DNA from: a bacterium
GTDB taxonomy: Bacteria > Eremiobacterota > Eremiobacteria > Baltobacterales > Baltobacteraceae
Direction of reading: 5' to 3'
NCBI GenBank assembly: GCA_021781095.1
Contig: JAJXXM010000164.1
Location: 1-17,802, forward strand
DNA: 17,802 nucleotides
The position numbers and the translations under genes are program-made. This document shows, piece after piece, positions 14,019-17,802 of this stretch (its first letter is position 1; every line of letters starts with the position of its first letter). A model generated the notes under the pieces. That model saw only the letters and a program-made list of their open reading frames with translations. It had not been told where the DNA came from and ran no database searches.

Positions 14019-15350
14019 CTAAAATTGCGCCATGCCGAGGCGAACGACCGTGCGCGGCGCACGCCACGCTTTGCTCCAGCGCTTCGCTTTCGTCGGCGCA
14101 GCTTCGGTCCAGACGCCATAAACGCGCCCCGCGTATGCGGCAATGCCGTTGTAATCGCCCATAAATTGAAACGAGGGATCGAAGGGCTGCGTCGTCCATT
14201 CGTAATTACGGTAGGTGCGCCCACCATCGGTCGAACGCGCGAGCGTTATGGTGGCGAGTTCGTTCTTCGGGTCGCCGCGACGATCGTCGAAAATGACGTA
14301 GGCGTCGCCGTTCGTGGGATCGACCGATAACCATTGAAAGAGGTGGTCGCGTCCGTCGTGCGCGCGATCGGAATTCACCTTCGTCGGCGCACTCCACGTG
14401 AGGCCGCCATCGGTTGACGTCGCGCTAAAGATATCGACCTCACCGTTCCGGTAATCGGACCAGGTGACGAAGAGGCGATGCGCCTTCGGCGCCATCCCGA
14501 TTTGGGGAAATCCGTTGACTTCGCGATCTTGGTAGCCTTGTACGTAATAATTCATCGATGGGACGCCGATAATCGCGTGCGACGGCGCGAAAGTTTTTCC
14601 GCCGTCGCGTGAGACGGCGAACACGATATGCGTGCCGTCCTGCCAGACGGCGTAGAGCGTCCCGTGCGGGCCGACGGCGCCGTCGAACCCCTCGACCGCG
14701 CCGTTATCGTCGCGCGGCAAACCGTTCGCGGTGCTGATGCGCATGGGGTGCGACCACGTCGCTCCGCCGTCGGTCGAGCGCGAAAAGAGCATTTCGGAGT
14801 ACGCGCGATGGAACTCGGTCCATCCGATATAGAGATTGCCGCGATAGGGCCCGTGCGTATCGTCGGCGACGATATAGGGCTTGTCCTCGAAAACATTCGG
14901 GCGGCCCACGGGAGCCTTCACGGCGACGGCACGGCGCTGCCAATGGAGGCCGCCGTCGTTCGAACGTTCCACAAAAATGCCGTTCCGCGTCGCGTGGTGC
15001 GCCCAATAACTTTCGGTACCGAGTTTATCGAACGCGATGTAACAGAGAACGGCGTGTCCCCGTGCGTCGTAGGCGAGCGAAACGTCGCCGTCGATCAGGC
15101 GATGGTCGTGGGGAACAGCTGCCACGCTCTTCCAGGTGCGTCCGGCGTTGCGCGAATAGTCGACGAGCCCACCGACCTGGTAGGCCGCGATGACGTGGCG
15201 CGGATCGGCGGGATCGATCGCCACCGCTGGTTCCGACCAGAAGCCGGGCTTCGGCGTCAACGTGATGACCGCTTTCCCTGGCGCCGGCGGGAGCGTTCCC
15301 GAGGATGCGGCGAGCAAGAGCAGCGCGAGCAGAAGAAGCGAACGTTTCAT
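14019..15350 (-). CDS. Exported BNR/Asp-box repeat protein (sialidase-like propeller)
   Basis: 443 residues from ATG 15350. An N-terminal signal peptide is clear (MKRSLLLLALLLLAASSG). Six Asp boxes (S-x-D-x-G-x-T-W) follow at intervals: SRNAGRTWKS, SNDGGLHWQR, STDGGATWSH, SRDGGKTFAP, STDGGLTWSA and STDGGRTYRN. This marks a six-bladed propeller as in sialidases and many secreted glycan-binding or hydrolysing proteins. The catalytic Arg triad, Tyr and Glu of exo-alpha-sialidases cannot be assigned by eye, so activity is not claimed. It sits 13 bases downstream of the Ala/Gly-rich gene and is the last gene of a probable three-gene minus-strand operon. Confidence 0.85.
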   Translation of the reverse strand: MKRSLLLLALLLLAASSGTLPPAPGKAVITLTPKPGFWSEPAVAIDPADPRHVIAAYQVGGLVDYSRNAGRTWKSVAAVPHDHRLIDGDVSLAYDARGHAVLCYIAFDKLGTESYWAHHATRNGIFVERSNDGGLHWQRRAVAVKAPVGRPNVFEDKPYIVADDTHGPYRGNLYIGWTEFHRAYSEMLFSRSTDGGATWSHPMRISTANGLPRDDNGAVEGFDGAVGPHGTLYAVWQDGTHIVFAVSRDGGKTFAPSHAIIGVPSMNYYVQGYQDREVNGFPQIGMAPKAHRLFVTWSDYRNGEVDIFSATSTDGGLTWSAPTKVNSDRAHDGRDHLFQWLSVDPTNGDAYVIFDDRRGDPKNELATITLARSTDGGRTYRNYEWTTQPFDPSFQFMGDYNGIAAYAGRVYGVWTEAAPTKAKRWSKAWRAPRTVVRLGMAQF

Positions 15351-15363
15351 AACTCGACGTCGA

Positions 15364-15876
15364 TCAACGCTTTCCGCCGATTCCGCGAAAGAGGCCGCGC
15401 CCCACCCGGCCGAAAGCGCGCCAGAAAACGTGCTGTTCCGCGCGGCGAACCATGCGCTGCGGATTGCCGGAGGCGATTGCCTCAACGTCGCCGAGCACCG
15501 AGCCGCCGCGATAGAGCGCGTGGCGCACGCGGCCGATACTCGTCGCCGCGCTCGCCGCTGCAACTCCCGCTCCAATCGCGGCTTCCGTCGCGGCGGTATG
15601 CGGGCTCTGCTGCGATGCAATCGCCGCGCGTCCGGCGGTAAAGGCATCGGCAGCCGCATCCATCGACGTGTTGACGATCGCTTCGAGATGGTCGTTGACG
15701 GCTGCGGCCAAACTGCTCTGCACGTCGGGCGCTCGGCCGTTCATCGCGATCAGCAGCGTCATCTTGAGCGCGGTATGCATCGCGTTCTCGGCGATCTGTG
15801 CCGCCATCTCGCCCTCCGCGCCCGAACCGGTAAAAAGGCGCTTCGCCTTCGTTCCATCGGTAATCGGAATATTCAT
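15364..15876 (-). CDS. Ala/Gly-rich hypothetical protein
   Basis: 170 residues. There is no signal peptide. The middle is Ala-rich and helical (AENAMHTALKMTLLIAMNG, AAAVNDHLEAIVNTSMDAAA). A small-residue hydrophobic stretch (AAIGAGVAAASAATSIG, about residues 100-116) could form a glycine-zipper-like or weakly membrane-inserting helix. The C-terminus is strongly basic and Gly/Arg-rich (RVGRGLFRGIGGKR). No family is recognised. The start lies one base after the rhodanese stop and the stop lies 13 bases before the BNR gene, so operon membership is well supported; codon composition matches its neighbours. Confidence 0.7.
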   Translation of the reverse strand: MNIPITDGTKAKRLFTGSGAEGEMAAQIAENAMHTALKMTLLIAMNGRAPDVQSSLAAAVNDHLEAIVNTSMDAAADAFTAGRAAIASQQSPHTAATEAAIGAGVAAASAATSIGRVRHALYRGGSVLGDVEAIASGNPQRMVRRAEQHVFWRAFGRVGRGLFRGIGGKR

Positions 15877-15877
15877 A

Positions 15878-16246
15878 TTATTGACCCTTTTTTACCGGCA
15901 ATCCGCGCTGCACCCACCGCAACATCCCGCCGGCCATGTTGTAACAGGCCCCGAAGCGCCCCGAGGCTTCGATCGCGGCTTGCGCTCGCCCGCTTCGGGC
16001 CCCCGAACGACAGATGCAGACGATCTCGCGGTCGGTTGGAATCTCCGCAACGCGCGCGGCGAGGTGGCCGAGGGGAATGAGCGTCGCTCCCTCGATATGC
16101 CCCTCCGCCCACTCCGCGGGCTCGCGAACGTCGAGGAGGAAGGCGCCCGCGCGCGCTTTCTCTTGGACCTGCTGAGGTTCGATCTCTCCGGGCACCTGTG
16201 CTTCCTTTCCGCGTCGTTGGTGGTCGACGGGTAATTCGCGTGTCAT
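15878..16246 (-). CDS. Single-domain rhodanese-like sulfurtransferase
   Basis: 122 residues. The family hallmarks are in order: FLLDVREPAEWAEGHIEGAT (residues about 36-55), LIPLGHL, the persulfide-forming Cys in the loop CRSGARSGRA (about 74-83), and the C-terminal NMAGGMLRW signature. It would transfer sulfane sulfur from thiosulfate or protein persulfides in the cytosol; the donor and acceptor cannot be told. There is no signal peptide. The ATG at 16246 leaves a 30-residue basic N-terminal tail, and a shorter start is possible. First gene of the minus-strand operon, divergent from the CuA subunit gene across 59 bases. Confidence 0.9.
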   Translation of the reverse strand: MTRELPVDHQRRGKEAQVPGEIEPQQVQEKARAGAFLLDVREPAEWAEGHIEGATLIPLGHLAARVAEIPTDREIVCICRSGARSGRAQAAIEASGRFGACYNMAGGMLRWVQRGLPVKKGQ

Positions 16247-16293
16247 TGACCCCCGTCATTCCCTCGAGCCGAGCGAGGTGTAGAATGCTCGAA

Positions 16294-16299
16294 GGAGGG
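16294..16299 (+). promoter_or_regulatory. Ribosome binding site for the CuA subunit II gene
   Basis: GGAGGG ends six bases before ATG 16306-16308. It supports this start over the in-frame ATG at 16284 and the long upstream reading antisense to the rhodanese gene. The other ATG at 16302 is out of frame. Confidence 0.7.
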
Positions 16300-16305
16300 T
16301 CATGC

Positions 16306-16824
16306 ATGGGCGACGGTCTCTTGGTTTTGAGGATCTTTTTCGTCGTGGCGGCGATCGCGATAGCAGCGATGCTGTTCGTCGCGCTCTACGGGGCGAAAAA
16401 GCCGTTACCGCAGAGCGTGGTGAACGACGCCGGATATCGCATCCGCAAACTCTGGCTCGGGCTCGTACTCGTCGTTGCGGCCATCGCGTTCGCGCTCACG
16501 GTGCCGTTCTTTCCGTATCCGTGGGCACGAGCGTCGGCGGGAGCGCGGCACGTTCAGGTAACGGCGGCGCAGTACGCATTCGTCATGCCCTCAGTTTTGC
16601 CGGCGGACGTTCCGCTCGTCTTCGACGTCACGTCGCAAGACGTGAACCACGGCTTCGGCATCTACGCTCCCGACGGCACGCTTTTCGCGCAGGTTCAAGC
16701 GATGCCCGATTATATCAATCACCTTCCGATCGAATTTCACGTAAAGGGCCACTACGTCGTGAGATGTCTCGAGTTCTGCGGAATCGGCCACGCCTATATG
16801 CATGGAGGCTTTGACGTTCGATGA
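16306..16824 (+). CDS. Heme-copper oxidoreductase subunit II (CuA), NorS/CoxB-like
   Basis: 172 residues. Two N-terminal transmembrane helices (about 4-30 and 47-68) anchor a periplasmic cupredoxin domain. All CuA ligands are present: His115 (VNHGFG) and the block CLEFCGIGHAYM giving Cys154, Glu156 (backbone ligand), Cys158, His162 and Met165. It would accept electrons from a cytochrome c or blue copper protein and pass them to subunit I, encoded next with a 4-base overlap (ATGA at 16821-16824). It is short for an aa3 CoxB and lacks a heme c domain. Given the Asn substitution in its partner, a NorS-type nitric oxide reductase subunit is as likely as a terminal oxidase subunit. Confidence 0.9.
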   Translation: MGDGLLVLRIFFVVAAIAIAAMLFVALYGAKKPLPQSVVNDAGYRIRKLWLGLVLVVAAIAFALTVPFFPYPWARASAGARHVQVTAAQYAFVMPSVLPADVPLVFDVTSQDVNHGFGIYAPDGTLFAQVQAMPDYINHLPIEFHVKGHYVVRCLEFCGIGHAYMHGGFDVR

Positions 16825-17273
16825 AAATTATGTGGACCTATATCGTGGCGGGGCTCACGATTTTCGGGCTGATGTTGCTCGTCGGAATCGGGTTACGCGC
16901 CTCGCAGGCCGGCTGGATACCGATCGATACCGGGACATTTTACTCGTTGTTGAGCCTCCACGGCGTCGGCATGATCACCGCGATGGCGATCGCCGGCCTC
17001 GGGCTGCTCTGGTATCTGGTCGATCGCGATCTTCATCTCGACGAACGCGTGGCGATGCTCGCGTTCGCATTCTTCGCGATCGGCGTTCTGGTGGTAGATC
17101 GTCAGCGTCGTTTTCGGCCATTACGGCGCGCTCTGGACGATGCTCTACCCGCTTCCTTTCGTGGGAACCACCTGGCCCTCGTGGGCGACCGGAGCGTGGT
17201 TGCTCGGCGTTGCCGCGGTCATGCTCGGCTTCATGCTGATCTGCGCGCAAATTCTCGGCGCGATCTTGCGTAG
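16821..17273 (+). pseudogene. Heme-copper oxidoreductase subunit I, N-terminal part (frameshifted)
   Basis: 150 codons are open, but only about residues 1-92 (to base 17096) read as subunit I. They give helix 1 (WTYIVAGLTIFGLMLLVGIG), the low-spin-heme ligand His47 in LLSLHGVGMITAMA, and helix 3 (VAMLAFAFFAIGVLVV). After that the frame turns into Arg-rich noise (DRQRRFRPLRRAL). The true continuation (IVSVVFGHYGALW...) lies in the next frame from base 17098, so one extra base near 17091-17097 breaks the gene. A TAG at 17095-17097 closes the second frame just upstream, so the two parts cannot be one normal ORF. Sequencing or assembly error is the simplest cause; a genuine null mutation is the alternative. 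Confidence 0.8.
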
Positions 17274-17802
17274 CTCTGGTGGATTGGGATCGGCGCTCGG
17301 GCTCGACTACGTCTTCGGGCGCAAGGCATTCGAGGCCGCGGGGAAACACCCGCCGAGCCCGCAAATGCTCGCGGCGACCGTCGTTGCGATCGACGGCCTC
17401 ATCGGCGGCGCGTCGGGGCTCTTGGTCGGCATCGCCATGATCGCCCATTGGCTCGATCCGCACGTCGTTATCGATCCGCTCTGGGCGAAAAATCTCACCT
17501 ATCAGTTCGGCCATACGTTCGCCAATCTCACCATGTATATGGCGGTTGCGGGCATCTACGTCGCGTTGCCGATCTGTACGAAACGTGCGTACCACTCGTC
17601 GATTCCACTCGTCGTGGCCTGGTGGGGGACGCTGGTGTTCGTCATCATTGCGTATTTCCACCACCTCTATATGGATTTCGTTCAGTGGCCGGCGGTGCAA
17701 TATATCGGCGAGATCAGTTCGTATCTCGCTGCCGTTCCGGTGGTCGTCGTGACGGTCTTCGGCGGGCTCATGCTCATCCATCGCTCCGGCATGAAATGGA
17801 CG
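17098..17802 (+). CDS. Heme-copper oxidoreductase subunit I, C-terminal part (frame +1; runs off window), sNOR/NorY-like
   Basis: 235 codons open to the window end. Seen: several hydrophobic helices, FGHTFANLTMYMAVAGIYVA with the CuB His (codon 17512-17514), and IIAYFHHLYMDF with the next two CuB histidines (17659-17664). In A- and B-type O2 reductases the CuB His is followed four residues later by the cross-linked Tyr (HPEVY, HPIVY); here that place is Asn (17524-17526). The cbb3-type Tyr, six residues before the His pair, is also absent (Val). The sNOR family, described as NorSY in ammonia oxidisers, is recalled to carry Asn at this place and to pair with a CuA subunit. The high-spin heme His is expected beyond the window. 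Nitric oxide reduction is inferred; O2 reduction is less likely. Confidence 0.82.
   Translation, partial: MVSVVFGHYGALWTMLYPLPFVGTTWPSWATGAWLLGVAAVMLGFMLICAQILGAILRSSGGLGSALGLDYVFGRKAFEAAGKHPPSPQMLAATVVAIDGLIGGASGLLVGIAMIAHWLDPHVVIDPLWAKNLTYQFGHTFANLTMYMAVAGIYVALPICTKRAYHSSIPLVVAWWGTLVFVIIAYFHHLYMDFVQWPAVQYIGEISSYLAAVPVVVVTVFGGLMLIHRSGMKWT

Noticed and set aside
14628..15641. 337-residue plus-strand ORF opposite the BNR gene
   Set aside because: Shadow frame; the Asp boxes are in the minus-strand reading.
16975..17781. 268-residue minus-strand ORF opposite subunit I
   Set aside because: Charged low-complexity shadow; the plus strand encodes clear heme-copper helices once the frameshift is allowed for.

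Overview
This is a high-GC (roughly 60-65% by eye) bacterial chromosomal segment, gene-dense, with many genes spaced by 1-15 bases or overlapping by ATGA. The lineage cannot be fixed from sequence alone. A LonC-type protease beside dnaB, NHL-type 'virginiamycin-lyase-like' lipoproteins, and weak or absent Shine-Dalgarno sites before several starts would suit an uncultured phylum such as Candidatus Eremiobacterota (WPS-2) or a relative; that is inference.

Layout. (1) 1-3109, plus strand: the 3' part of a LonC-like ATP-dependent protease, replicative helicase DnaB, and a small VOC/glyoxalase-fold protein. (2) 3106-4522, minus strand: gamma-carbonic-anhydrase-like hexapeptide protein followed by two tandem YbjN-domain proteins. 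(3) 4565-5876, plus strand: a YncE/YVTN beta-propeller protein, an 86-residue protein with faint HypC resemblance, and tRNA-Thr(CGU). (4) 5877-8176, plus strand: a hairpin, a perfect 52-bp palindrome overlapping the start codon of a YtrA-subfamily GntR regulator, then an ABC ATPase and a six-helix permease, all translationally coupled. (5) 8265-12268, minus strand: a Vgb-like seven-repeat lipoprotein, a DUF2339 polytopic membrane protein and a DUF3999 protein. (6) 12363-13997, plus strand: an exported protein and a two-helix membrane protein, both unrecognised. (7) 14019-16246, minus strand: rhodanese, an Ala/Gly-rich hypothetical protein, and an exported BNR/Asp-box protein. (8) 16306-17802, plus strand: a CuA-type subunit II and a heme-copper subunit I that runs off the window.

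The most notable system is region 8. Subunit II keeps every CuA ligand. Subunit I keeps the low-spin heme His and the CuB histidines, but has Asn where the O2-reducing enzymes carry the cross-linked Tyr (CuB-His +4). Together with the subunit II-subunit I gene order, this points to the sNOR (NorSY-type) nitric oxide reductase family rather than a true cytochrome c oxidase. The subunit I reading frame is broken by a +1 shift near base 17097, either an assembly or sequencing error or a real lesion.

The second is the palindromic switch of region 4. The operator, a candidate -10 box and the regulator's own start codon are fused in one perfectly symmetric element, which suggests tight autorepression of a leaderless regulator-ABC transporter operon. 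No IS element, CRISPR array, rRNA or integrase was seen.
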